Positions 51,451 through 60,307 of a DNA stretch of 64,000 nucleotides are shown piece after piece. The translations under genes were made by a program, and so were the position numbers. Source of the stretch: Pontibacter ummariensis. GTDB lineage: Bacteria; Bacteroidota; Bacteroidia; Cytophagales; Hymenobacteraceae. Location: contig NZ_FZOQ01000003.1 in the NCBI RefSeq assembly GCF_900188175.1, positions 1-64,000 on the forward strand, written 5' to 3'. The notes under the pieces were generated by a model, which was given only the letters and a program-made list of their open reading frames with translations, did not search any database and was not told where the DNA came from. Numbering within the stretch: position 1 is the first letter of the stretch; each line of letters starts with the position of its first letter.

Positions 51451-52248
51451 ATGAACAAGACATTTCTGTATTTGCTGGCCATGCTAGTCTTAGGCCTGAC
51501 CAGCTGTGAGGAGGTAATCGACTACGAGCTGGACACAGCTGAGACGAAGCTGGTGGTGGAAGGCCTGATTACTGACCAGCCGGGGCCCTACCAGGTGAGG
51601 CTCTCCAACACGAAAGGCTACCTGGATGAGGGAAGGACGCCGGGGGTGAACGGGGCGCTGGTCATCGTCTCCGACAACAAGGGGACAGTAGATACCCTGG
51701 AGCAAATAAGCGAGGGCGTTTACCAGACCACCAAGCTGCAGGGCCAGGCGGGCAACACCTACTTCCTGAGGGCTGTGGTGAGCGGCAAGGAGTACACCGC
51801 CCAGAGCTTTATGCCAGCTGTTACTCCCATTGACTCCCTGACCTTCGTGTACAAGCACTCGGCAGACGAGGATGACGACGGATACCACCCTTACATTCAT
51901 TTCCGTGACCCGGCGGGCCGGGGCAACTACTACCGCTGGAACGTGTTCATAAACGGGGTGCTGGCCCCGGACGAGCTGGTGGTGCTCAACGATGACCTGT
52001 ACGACGGCAACTACGGCCACGCCGACATGGGTTTCGCCCTGAAGAAGGGAGACAAACTGAAAGCGGAGCTCTACGCTGTGGACAAGCCGGCCTACGAGTT
52101 CTGGACGGCGCTGGTAAACCAGCAGAACAGCAGCGGTGGTCCCTTTGAGAGTACACCGGCCAATGCCCCAACCAACATCAGCAACGGGGCCATCGGCTAC
52201 TTCGGTGCCTCTGCCGTATCGGCAATGGAAGCAGAAGTAAAAGAATAA
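51451..52248 (+). CDS. DUF4249 lipoprotein, receptor partner
   Basis: The 265-aa product has a lipoprotein signal with Cys at about 19 (GLTSCEE) followed by the DUF4249 pattern: LVVEGLITDQPGPYQVRLS and a first Ig-like beta domain, then a FWTALVNQQNSSGGPFES segment with a C-terminal GYFGASAVS. DUF4249 proteins accompany TonB-dependent receptors as surface lipoproteins, probably binding the ligand. It shares the receptor's C/G-biased codon use and ends at a terminator. Confidence 0.88.
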   Translation: MNKTFLYLLAMLVLGLTSCEEVIDYELDTAETKLVVEGLITDQPGPYQVRLSNTKGYLDEGRTPGVNGALVIVSDNKGTVDTLEQISEGVYQTTKLQGQAGNTYFLRAVVSGKEYTAQSFMPAVTPIDSLTFVYKHSADEDDDGYHPYIHFRDPAGRGNYYRWNVFINGVLAPDELVVLNDDLYDGNYGHADMGFALKKGDKLKAELYAVDKPAYEFWTALVNQQNSSGGPFESTPANAPTNISNGAIGYFGASAVSAMEAEVKE

Positions 52249-52262
52249 ACAAAACAACGTAT

Positions 52263-52302
52263 AAAAGCAGAAGTCCCGGCGTTTGCCGGGGCTTCTGCTT
52301 TT
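52263..52302 (+). terminator. Terminator of the receptor-DUF4249 operon
   Basis: The stem AAAAGCAGAAG(T)CCCGGC and its complement, 4-nt loop, lies 15 bp after the DUF4249 stop and ends in TTTT. Confidence 0.8.
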
Positions 52303-52324
52303 ACAATTAAGGACAGGAGCTCTC

Positions 52325-52783
52325 TTAGAGCTTCGGCTCTACTATTAACCAGGCAGCAAGCACAGCTAAGGGTAGCAGGGTGAGCAGAATCTTCAAAAAC
52401 AAACCCGGAGCCGTAGTGCCTGACCTCCAGGAGCCCCTGCTAAAAGCATAGCGCAGGCTGACAACGAGAGCAACCAGCACCAGCCCCGACAGCACACCGT
52501 GTACAATTAATATAACCTGTGCAAGAGCAGCCTCCAGTTCTGCTATTCTTATCCAGGCTCTGAAAAGCCAGGGCACCATGGTGAGCAGGCTCAGCAGCGC
52601 CAGCAAAGTTCCTGCTTTTACATTAAACAGGGTTAGCCACGTAGCCATACTAAACAAAACCATGGCAGCCACCAAAGCAGCGTCAGAGTAGGCAGACTGA
52701 GGTACAGACGCATAGCCTCTGAAGAACAGGATTACGGTGGCAACGGCAAAACCAGTCAGGAAGTACAGCAGATACCTCGTCAT
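52325..52783 (-). CDS. Four-helix membrane protein, function unknown
   Basis: The 152-aa product is hydrophobic with about four transmembrane segments (about 4-20, 32-52, 57-75, 88-110 and a C-terminal helix 126-148). It has no recognised motif and a hydrophilic turn near 112-125. No family is recognised. It lies between the receptor operon terminator and the TonB pseudogene, in leftward orientation. Confidence 0.55.
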   Translation of the reverse strand: MTRYLLYFLTGFAVATVILFFRGYASVPQSAYSDAALVAAMVLFSMATWLTLFNVKAGTLLALLSLLTMVPWLFRAWIRIAELEAALAQVILIVHGVLSGLVLVALVVSLRYAFSRGSWRSGTTAPGLFLKILLTLLPLAVLAAWLIVEPKL

Positions 52784-52833
52784 AGTGGTATCATACTGGA
52801 TTCGGGCTGTTTCAGATACTCCTGCTGCTTACT

Positions 52834-53130
52834 TTAGTTAATCTTAAAGCTTACCGGCAAGAAATACTGAACAACTGCCAACTCTCCCTCAAAAGTGCCA
52901 GGCTTCCACTTTGGCATGTTTGCACCACCCTTACAGCCTCTGCATCCAGCGCCTTACTCCCTGCACTACACGCAAATCCGTTATACTACCGACTCTGTCT
53001 ATCAAAAAGGGCAGCAGCACCACACCTTGTACACCCCTCTTGGCACTAGCTGCGGGGTAATGTATGTGTTCTTACAGGTACTTTAATGTTCCCTGTGCCC
53101 CCTCGCCACAGCAACATATCCATCCCATCT
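52834..53130 (-). pseudogene. Energy transducer TonB C-terminal domain, decayed
   Basis: Read leftwards, three frames joined by disruptions give a TonB C-terminal domain: TLKYL, then TAA in place of a Gln/sense codon, then EHIHYPAASAKRGVQG, VVLLPFLIDRVGSITDLRVV, a frameshift near an AGT repeat, SKALDAEAVRVVQ, another shift, then MPKWKPGTFEGELAVVQYF and PVSFKIN ending at TAA 52834-52836. These are the conserved TonB blocks YP.AA, G.V.....ID..G.I, EA.RVV..MP.W.PG and V.Y.LPV.F. No complete ORF exists; only a shadow frame on the other strand spans it. Confidence 0.78.
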
Positions 53131-53216
53131 ACAGCCGCCGCATCTTTAAACAAAACCACCAGTCACCTGTATAGCTACTTGGGACTGCCGTGATCAAGCA
53201 CCCAACCTATTACCCT

Positions 53217-55076
53217 ATGAGCAAAGCAAGGAAAGGAACAAGAGACATAGCGAGCAAGCAGCAGGACAAGGAGAAAAAAAGTTTTAAAGAGCAGGTGGGA
53301 GCACTAAGGAACCTCCCTAAGTTCTTCAGGCTGATTTGGGAGACGAGCAAGAGCATGACCATCAGCAACCTGCTGCTTCGCCTGGTAAAGGCGGCCCTGC
53401 CGTTAGCCATGCTATATGTGGGCAAGCTGATCATCGACGAGGTGATCCGGCTGATCGACGTGGTGGGCGAGCGGGACCTGAGTTACCTCTGGCTGCTGGT
53501 GGCCCTGGAGCTGGGGCTGGCGGTGGTGTCGGATATCATTAACCGGGGCATTACGCTCATGGACAGCCTGCTGGGCGATCTTTTCTCGAACCGTACCTCC
53601 GTGGCCCTAATAGAGCATGCAGCCAAACTGGACCTGGCACAGTTCGAGGACGCCACCTTTTACGACAAGCTGGAGCGGGCCCGCCGGCAAACAGTAACAC
53701 GGGTAGTACTCATGTCGCAGGTACTCACCCAGGTGCAGGACATCGTAACCATTGCTTTTCTGGCAGCCGGCCTGATCGCCTTTAATCCCTGGCTTATCCT
53801 GATCCTGCTTATTGCTGTGATCCCGTCCTTCCTGGGCGAAACACACTTTAACGAGCGCAGCTACTCCCTCTCCCGCTCCTGGACTCCAGAACGAAGAGAG
53901 CTGGACTACCTGCGCTACATTGGGGCCTCCGACGAGACAGCCAAAGAGATCAAAACCTTTAACCTCTCCGGCTTTCTGGCAGGTCGCTTTCGGGAGTTGT
54001 CCGACAGGTATTATATGCTGAACAAGGGGATTACCGTGAAACGGGCCGTCTGGGGCAGCACCCTTTCTGCCTTAGGTACCCTTGCTTACTATGGGGCTTA
54101 TGTCTTTATCCTGTTCCAGACTGTGGCCGGCGCCATCACTGTCGGCAGCCTTACCTTCCTGGCCGGTTCCTTCAGCAACATGCGCAGTTTACTACAAGGC
54201 ATTATGACGCGTTTCTCGCAGATAGCAGAAAGCGCCCTCTACCTGCAGGACCTGTTCGATTTCCTGGAGCTACAGCCACAAATCCTACCCCCGGCCAGTC
54301 CGCTACCGGTACCGCGGCCTATCCAGCAGGGCTTTACCTTTGAGAACGTCGGGTTTAAGTATCATAATTCAGAGAAGTGGGCCGTGCGGCACCTGTCTTT
54401 CCATTTAAGAGCCGGCGAAAAACTGGCTCTCGTTGGAGAGAATGGGGCCGGCAAAACAACGCTGGTTAAGCTGCTGGCCCGGTTATATGAGCCTACCGAA
54501 GGGCGCATTTTACTGGATGGCGTGGACCTGCGCGAGTATGACCTGAACGACCTGCGCCACCAGGTGGGCATTATCTTTCAGGACTACGTGCGCTTCCAGA
54601 TGACAGCCTCTGACAACATTGCCATCGGCCAGATCAGTAACATTTCGGATAAAGCGCGGATACAGGGCTCTGCCCAGAAAAGCCTCGCTGACCTGGTGAT
54701 CCAGCGCCTACCCGAAAAGTACGAGCAGGTGCTGGGCAAGCGCTTCAACAACGGAGTAGATTTATCGGGAGGCGAGTGGCAGAAGGTGGCCCTGGCCCGC
54801 GCCTATATGCGGGACGCCCAGCTGTTGATCCTGGATGAACCTACCTCGGCATTGGATGCCCGCGCCGAGCACGAGGTGTTCCTGCGCTTTTCGGAGTTAA
54901 TAGAAGGCAAGACCGCCGTCCTTATCTCCCACCGCTTCTCCACGGTGCGCATGGCCGACCGGATTCTGTTCCTGGAGCAAGGGCAACTAAAAGAGTTGGG
55001 CTCGCATGAAGAACTGCTGGCGCAGAACGGCAAGTATGCAGAGCTGTTCTTGCTGCAGGCAAAGGGCTATTTGTAA
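53217..55076 (+). CDS. ABC transporter, fused permease and ATPase
   Basis: From ATG 53217 the product is 619 aa (a GTG nine codons earlier is also possible). The hydrophilic basic N-terminus leads into a type I exporter membrane domain (about 45-345) and an ATPase domain with Walker A GENGAGKTT, signature LSGGEWQKVALARAYM, Walker B LLILDEPTSALD and switch His in LISHRFSTV. It is a half-size exporter that would dimerise; substrate unknown. It is isolated, with no obvious partner gene adjacent. Confidence 0.9.
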   Translation: MSKARKGTRDIASKQQDKEKKSFKEQVGALRNLPKFFRLIWETSKSMTISNLLLRLVKAALPLAMLYVGKLIIDEVIRLIDVVGERDLSYLWLLVALELGLAVVSDIINRGITLMDSLLGDLFSNRTSVALIEHAAKLDLAQFEDATFYDKLERARRQTVTRVVLMSQVLTQVQDIVTIAFLAAGLIAFNPWLILILLIAVIPSFLGETHFNERSYSLSRSWTPERRELDYLRYIGASDETAKEIKTFNLSGFLAGRFRELSDRYYMLNKGITVKRAVWGSTLSALGTLAYYGAYVFILFQTVAGAITVGSLTFLAGSFSNMRSLLQGIMTRFSQIAESALYLQDLFDFLELQPQILPPASPLPVPRPIQQGFTFENVGFKYHNSEKWAVRHLSFHLRAGEKLALVGENGAGKTTLVKLLARLYEPTEGRILLDGVDLREYDLNDLRHQVGIIFQDYVRFQMTASDNIAIGQISNISDKARIQGSAQKSLADLVIQRLPEKYEQVLGKRFNNGVDLSGGEWQKVALARAYMRDAQLLILDEPTSALDARAEHEVFLRFSELIEGKTAVLISHRFSTVRMADRILFLEQGQLKELGSHEELLAQNGKYAELFLLQAKGYL

Positions 55077-55108
55077 GCCTTCCTTTCAAGAGCAGCTTTT
55101 GTAAGCGC

Positions 55109-55876
55109 CTATATTTCTACATCAGCCTCCTTGCGTTTCAGGTCAAGCTTATGACTCACGATCAGGCGAATAATGTCCCGGTCATAAAACTGGTTGCCGG
55201 ATGCTCTTTGCTGAAACCACTTCAGGTAGCCTGCCTCTACGCTCACGTTTTTATGTACGGGATAACTTAGGCCGGCATACAGTCTGTTCTGGTCAAACCA
55301 GTTATGCGTTATCCTTTCGCCGGCGTTAACCATGATCTCATCACTTAACTTCCCCTTCAAACGCTGTTGCCCAAGCTTTACCAGGGGATATTCCAGGCCC
55401 AGACGATACCTGAAACGGTAGTTGGCAGTATAGCCGTCTGCCAGTTCCCCACCAGCCGTGTTCCTGAAAAAGCGCCTTTCAGCCCGGTAACGGTGCGTGA
55501 TCATTAGCTTCTCGAGGGGCTGCTTATAATCCAGCTGTATGTGCAGCCGAAGCTCTGGCACTACCAGCACTTCTGTGGCAAAAGGGTTATGCGGGCTCTG
55601 CAGAAAATAAGCAAAGCCACCCACTGCATCCCAGTTCTTCCCTAAGGCATGTCGTACTTGCCCCCTCGCCAGGAACTGGTGTTGCCTGTCCGGGTTTATA
55701 AAGCGCCTCTCCTCCACCTCAAAGTTCAGCGACCATCCCTTGTTCAACTCCAGGGTGCTATGGTATCCAACCCATATCAGTTGCTGATCTGTCACCTCTC
55801 TACCCGTGCTCTGTGCCCACAGTAAGGGAGCAGAAATAAGGCACCACAACATCAAATAAACCCTTCTTGCATTCAT
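55109..55876 (-). CDS. DUF2490 outer-membrane-like protein
   Basis: The 255-aa product has a signal peptide (about 1-23, LLWAQS) and then regular amphipathic beta strands typical of the DUF2490 family (early QLIWVGYHSTLELNKGW, mid RAERRF, YRFRYRLGLEYPL). It is probably an outer-membrane beta-barrel. The minus-strand -7 box TATCTTTG (55882-55889) ends only 5 nt before the ATG, so the transcript would be leaderless, unless the true start is the internal ATG nine codons in. Confidence 0.82.
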   Translation of the reverse strand: MNARRVYLMLWCLISAPLLWAQSTGREVTDQQLIWVGYHSTLELNKGWSLNFEVEERRFINPDRQHQFLARGQVRHALGKNWDAVGGFAYFLQSPHNPFATEVLVVPELRLHIQLDYKQPLEKLMITHRYRAERRFFRNTAGGELADGYTANYRFRYRLGLEYPLVKLGQQRLKGKLSDEIMVNAGERITHNWFDQNRLYAGLSYPVHKNVSVEAGYLKWFQQRASGNQFYDRDIIRLIVSHKLDLKRKEADVEI

Positions 55877-55960
55877 ACCTGCAAAGATAGCGCTGCCAGG
55901 ATTAGCATAAATGAACCCGTCTTATTTTAAATTAAAGTAATCCACGTGGAACACGTTCTG

Positions 55961-57739
55961 TTATAGCGGAAAGAAGAGTGGAATGATGAGCGATGCCAGC
56001 AACCATAAGATCAGGTTCAGCGGAGTGCCTACTTTCAGATAGTCGGAAAAGCGGTAATTACCGGGGCCGTAGATCATGGTGTTCGTCTGGTAGCCCATGG
56101 GCGTCATAAAGCTAAGAGAGGCCGCGTAGGCAACAGCCATTAAAAAGGGCCTGTGGTTCACTCCGAGTTCTTCGGCCGTCACAATGGCAATAGGGGCCAG
56201 CAGTGCCGCCGTGGCATTGTTCGACATAAAGTTAGTCGTCATAAAGGTGATAAAGAAGAACACCGAGAGCAGGGCATGGGGGCCATACCCTCCCACCCAT
56301 TCGATCAGAAAGTCTGCCAAGAGTTTTGCCGCTCCGGTTTTTTGAAGAGCAGCTCCCATCGACAGTACCCCTGCCAGCATAAAAACCACCTTCCAGTCTA
56401 TTGCTTTGTAAGCCTCTTCTACCCTGATGCAGCGGGTGAGGATGAGTAATACAACTCCTACCAGGGCACTCAGTACGATAGGCACCAAATCCAAAGCAGC
56501 TGCCGCCACCACGCCAACGCTGATAGCCATCACGGGAATTATTTTGCTGTAGTTATAAGGGCTCCGCTCGGTTTGGGAGATGATGAGGATGTCTTCGTTC
56601 TGCCGTAGCTTTTGGGCCTGGTAGGGGTCTGCGGCAATTAGCAACACGTCCCCCGATGACAGTTTGACGTGGGTAGGCTTCTCGTGCACGATCTCGTCGC
56701 GGTGGCGAATTGCCAAGACCGAAGCTCCGTAGTTGTATGCCCTGAAGTTCAGCTCTTTGAGTGTTTTCCCCTCTAAATAAGAGTTAGGGGTGATGATGGC
56801 TTCAAAGAGCTTGCTGTCGTTGATCCGCAGGTCCTCGTCCCGAAACCTGCGCTCCGACTTTAGCTTAATGCCTTTCTCCTCCTTCAGCTTTTTCAGTTTC
56901 TCCACCCCGCATCGTACTTTTAACACATCGTTTGCCCGGAGTATCAACGAGGGAAACACCTGTATCTTCTCCTTGTGGCGGGTTACCTGCATTACCTCTA
57001 TATCCAGGTGCTGCACCAGCCCGGAGTCCTTAAGGGGTACACCAACGGAGGGAGACTCTGGCAACAAGACAAGTTCTGTGAGGTACTCGCCCAGGTCAAA
57101 GTTCTCTGTAAGGTCTGTAGCTAGTTTCCGGTTCGGCAACAGGTGCCGGCCAATAAAGAACATGTACAGGACGCCCACCAGCAGAAACCAGATGCCGGCT
57201 GGTGTAAAGTCAAACATCTCGAGCGGGGCTACGCCCTGTGCCTCTGCTATACCGCTTACCAGAATGTTAGTGGAAGTACCGATTAGGGTGCAGACCCCGC
57301 CCATCAGCGCCCCAAAAGAAAGTGGAATAAGTAACTTGGAGGGGCTTACCTTTATGTCCTGGCTCACCTGTATCATCACTGGCATTAACAGGGCTACTAC
57401 CGCTGTATCGTTGATAAAGGCAGAAAGCCCCCCGGAGATAAGCATCAACGACAACAGGCAAAGCAAATAGTTCTTACGGCCGATGCGGGTAAGGGCGGCC
57501 CCCACACTGCTTAAGGCGCCGGATTTAAAGATGGCAGAGCTGATGACGAACATGCTGGCTACTGTTATAGTGGCCGCATTGCTAAAGCCGGCAAAGCCTT
57601 CGGCAGGGGTCAGGATGCCAGTGAGCATAAACAGCACCATCGTCAGAATGGCTACTGTGTCAATAGAAAAGCGCTCGGTCACGAACAGTATAACTGCCAG
57701 TATAATAATCCCTAATACAACAGCTATCTCGAACGTCAT
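55961..57739 (-). CDS. SLC13-family transporter with two TrkA-C domains
   Basis: From ATG 57739 the product is 592 aa (a GTG two codons upstream is also in frame). It has about five N-terminal helices, a soluble middle with two TrkA_C regulatory domains (about 205-290 and 300-380, the latter starting SPNSYLEGKTLKELNFRAYN) and a C-terminal helical bundle. The SNNATAALLAPIAI and AYAASLSFMTPMGYQTN blocks are typical of SLC13/divalent anion transporters. It may move sulfate or dicarboxylates; substrate is undetermined. Confidence 0.88.
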   Translation of the reverse strand: MTFEIAVVLGIIILAVILFVTERFSIDTVAILTMVLFMLTGILTPAEGFAGFSNAATITVASMFVISSAIFKSGALSSVGAALTRIGRKNYLLCLLSLMLISGGLSAFINDTAVVALLMPVMIQVSQDIKVSPSKLLIPLSFGALMGGVCTLIGTSTNILVSGIAEAQGVAPLEMFDFTPAGIWFLLVGVLYMFFIGRHLLPNRKLATDLTENFDLGEYLTELVLLPESPSVGVPLKDSGLVQHLDIEVMQVTRHKEKIQVFPSLILRANDVLKVRCGVEKLKKLKEEKGIKLKSERRFRDEDLRINDSKLFEAIITPNSYLEGKTLKELNFRAYNYGASVLAIRHRDEIVHEKPTHVKLSSGDVLLIAADPYQAQKLRQNEDILIISQTERSPYNYSKIIPVMAISVGVVAAAALDLVPIVLSALVGVVLLILTRCIRVEEAYKAIDWKVVFMLAGVLSMGAALQKTGAAKLLADFLIEWVGGYGPHALLSVFFFITFMTTNFMSNNATAALLAPIAIVTAEELGVNHRPFLMAVAYAASLSFMTPMGYQTNTMIYGPGNYRFSDYLKVGTPLNLILWLLASLIIPLFFPL

Positions 57740-57911
57740 AAGCACAGGGCTCCTCCGCTGCCTGCAACAGAACTACACTAGCAAGAAGGGGCAGCCAAGT
57801 GCTTTTATATTTGATGCGGGCAACAACAAGTAAAACATGGTTTACATGCCTGCATACGGTAAGTTCACCAAAAAGCTTTATTAAAGCACTGAAGATGTGC
57901 CAAATACAGAA

Positions 57912-58343
57912 CTAGTAAACGTTGTCCAGCCAAGCGTCCGCCTCCTCATAAGAGTCGAACCGGCTAAACGGCGTCTGGCTTTGGCTGATGATCTCGTCTA
58001 ACTGAAGTGTGGCAATGCGGTCGGTAGGCACAATGGTGGCTGCGCGGGCTAAACCTGCTTCTTTTATCTGCCGTTGTACTTCTACGTGCAGTTTATTCAG
58101 GCGTTGGGGATGGGTGATCATAGCGCCATAATCTGCCAGGAGTGTAAAGGCAGGGTTTACTAACTGCAAGGCCTTTCGTACATCGCTTAGCAGTTCCGGC
58201 ACGGCATCCATGCTCTTCCAAAAGCCCTTTATGGTCAGGTATAGTCTGTTTGATTCGGAATGATACAGCAACTCATAGCACTGATTTTTAGCGATCAGCG
58301 TATTTATCTTAGTGGAGGCGGTATCTTTATCTGTGCTGTACAT
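57912..58343 (-). CDS. SpoIIAA-like (STAS-fold) protein
   Basis: The 143-aa product has the spacing of SpoIIAA-like/STAS domains: strand LYLTIKGFWKSMDAV (about 37-51), an ALLADYGAM-like core and an amphipathic C-terminus ending with a YEEADAWLDNVY helix. No enzyme motif is seen. It is separated from the transporter by 170 bp of AT-rich sequence and stands alone. The family call is by pattern, moderate confidence. Confidence 0.6.
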   Translation of the reverse strand: MYSTDKDTASTKINTLIAKNQCYELLYHSESNRLYLTIKGFWKSMDAVPELLSDVRKALQLVNPAFTLLADYGAMITHPQRLNKLHVEVQRQIKEAGLARAATIVPTDRIATLQLDEIISQSQTPFSRFDSYEEADAWLDNVY

Positions 58344-58590
58344 ATCTAGTACATTCTACGGAGATCGGGTACAGCTGCCTTTCACCCTGTTAAGTTTTTA
58401 TTAAATTTTTAGCCGATTCAGTAGCTTTTGGAGCAACAAGAGAGCTAGAAAGTGTACAATAAATGACGGTAAGTTCATTTGTACTGTTGGCGAAGCCTGC
58501 TCTTCGCTCTTCTGTTCCACAGTCCTGCATTTTACCATAAGCTACTGTACTACAAGAGAGGTTTTTACAAGTACACCCTTACAGATTCAC

Positions 58591-59214
58591 TTAAAATAAG
58601 CTCCAGTTACTGATCTGCTCGAAGAAGAGTGGCAAAGCCCGTGGCACCAGCACAATGCTCAACAGAAAGCCATAAACCGCCCCATACAAGTGCGCATCGT
58701 GGTTAATGTTGTCGCCCATGCGCTTCCCGGAGAAGTAAGAGTACATGATGTACAGCACGCCCAGGATAAAGCCCGGAATACAGAGCAGGCCATAAAGGCA
58801 GATGTCCTGAGTAGGATAAAACAAAATGCTGGAGAACACGACAGAAGATACCCCCCCGGATGCACCCAGGGCCCTGTAAGGCGGATCGTTGCGGTGTTTG
58901 AGGAAGGTAGGAATATCCGATACAATAATGCCGCCTAGGTAAATAAGCAGGAACAGCAGGATTCCCGTCAGGGGGCCAAACACGTAGATAAAGGTTTGCT
59001 CCACCGCCTGCCCGAAAAAGTAAAACGTGAACATGTTAAAAAGCAGGTGCGTGAAATCAGCGTGCAGAAAGCCGGAAGTAATAAAGCGGTACCACGAGTT
59101 ATCGCGCTGTACAGCGTATGGCTGAAAGATCCACTTGTGCATCAGGCTCTCGTTTTGCCACGCGTACAGCGAAATACCTACTGTAATAATGATAAGGATG
59201 ATGGTAACGCTCAT
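58591..59214 (-). CDS. Rhomboid-family intramembrane serine protease
   Basis: The 207-aa protein is a plain six-helix rhomboid. It has WYRFITSGFLHADFTHLLFN (41-60), the catalytic Ser119 in GASGGVSS and His175 in the NHDAHLYGAVYG helix. It would cleave membrane substrates at the outer leaflet. It is a second rhomboid beside the large fused one at 45.8 kb. Confidence 0.9.
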   Translation of the reverse strand: MSVTIILIIITVGISLYAWQNESLMHKWIFQPYAVQRDNSWYRFITSGFLHADFTHLLFNMFTFYFFGQAVEQTFIYVFGPLTGILLFLLIYLGGIIVSDIPTFLKHRNDPPYRALGASGGVSSVVFSSILFYPTQDICLYGLLCIPGFILGVLYIMYSYFSGKRMGDNINHDAHLYGAVYGFLLSIVLVPRALPLFFEQISNWSLF

Positions 59215-59255
59215 TTGCTAAACTTTGAAGATTGGATTCTGAATGAGTGAATTGG

Positions 59256-59303
59256 AAAAAAGACAAAAGGCTCACACTCTGAGCAAGCACCTTTGTCTTT
59301 TTT
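59256..59303 (-). terminator. Terminator of the polyprenyl synthetase unit
   Basis: A long stem (AAAAAAGACAAAGG and its near-complement AAAAGGCTC..) with T-runs lies 23 bp after the synthetase stop on the minus strand. Confidence 0.75.
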
Positions 59304-59325
59304 CTTGGTTTATGTACACAGGCAC

Positions 59326-60300
59326 TTAGTTGTCCCGCTCCATGAGCTGCATAGCCAGCCCCCTGATCGTTGCCTTGCGCGCTTCCGGCAGTTGTATCGC
59401 ATTTAGGTGGTGCAGCGCTTTCTGAAAATAAAGGTCTATCTGCTGTTCTGTCTGATAGCGGATATTGAGCTGATCGTATACGGCTGTTACAGCCCTCACT
59501 TTTTCCTCTGCTATGCTCTCATCTGTCTTATCGCGCCAGCCGATGATGGTCTGCAACTGCTCGGAGCTTGCCTGCTCCAGTGCCGTCAGCATCAGGAAGG
59601 TCTTTTTGTCGGAGAGGATGTCCCCCCCTACCTGCTTCCCGAACTTGGTTTGGTCACCGTACACGTCCAGCAGGTCATCGCGCAGCTGAAAAGCAATCCC
59701 CACGTTATTCCCGAAAGCCTTCAGGTGCTCGGCATCTGCCTCGGGTGCTCCCTGTAGCACAGCACCCAGCTCTAGGCTGAAGCCCAGCAACACGGCTGTC
59801 TTCAGCGTGATCATCTGGATGTACTCCTGAATACTCACCCGCTCCCGGCGCTCAAAGTTCATGTCCAGTTGCTGCCCCTCGCACACCTCGGCGGCTGCCC
59901 GGCTAAACAGGCGCAGCACCTTTGCCAGCTTGTCCGGCGCTACGTCCAGCAAGAGCTCGTAAGCACGCACTAGCATCACATCCCCGCTGAGGATGGCGTT
60001 GTTGGCATTCCACTTCTCATGCACCGTCTGTTGTCCTCTTCGCAGCGGCGCCTTGTCCATGATGTCGTCGTGCATGAGCGTGAAGTTGTGGAAAACCTCT
60101 ACTGCCGCTGCCGGCAAAAGGGCCTTTTCCACATCCTCATCATACATCTTAGCTGCCAAAAGTACTAATAAAGGCCGTACCCGCTTTCCGCCTAGGGCCA
60201 TGATGTAGCGGATCGGCTCGTATAGTTCCACAGGGCTTTCGCCGTAGCGGAGTGAAGACAGGGTATTGTTAATCTTATCAGAAAGGGTGCTGATATCCAC
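59326..60300 (-). CDS. Polyprenyl diphosphate synthetase
   Basis: The 324-aa all-helical prenyltransferase carries the first Asp-rich motif in MHDDIMDKAPLRRGQ and the second in FQLRDDLLDVYGD. It condenses isopentenyl diphosphate onto an allylic diphosphate in quinone or lipid precursor synthesis; chain length is not readable by eye. It ends just before a terminator and follows rnr by 7 bp, so they are probably co-transcribed. Confidence 0.9.
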   Translation of the reverse strand: MDISTLSDKINNTLSSLRYGESPVELYEPIRYIMALGGKRVRPLLVLLAAKMYDEDVEKALLPAAAVEVFHNFTLMHDDIMDKAPLRRGQQTVHEKWNANNAILSGDVMLVRAYELLLDVAPDKLAKVLRLFSRAAAEVCEGQQLDMNFERRERVSIQEYIQMITLKTAVLLGFSLELGAVLQGAPEADAEHLKAFGNNVGIAFQLRDDLLDVYGDQTKFGKQVGGDILSDKKTFLMLTALEQASSEQLQTIIGWRDKTDESIAEEKVRAVTAVYDQLNIRYQTEQQIDLYFQKALHHLNAIQLPEARKATIRGLAMQLMERDN

Positions 60301-60307
60301 AGGGTAA

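Noticed and set aside
52895-53086. 63-aa plus-strand frame between the 152-aa membrane protein gene and the ABC transporter
   Set aside because: It is the antisense of the TonB pseudogene and has no independent evidence.
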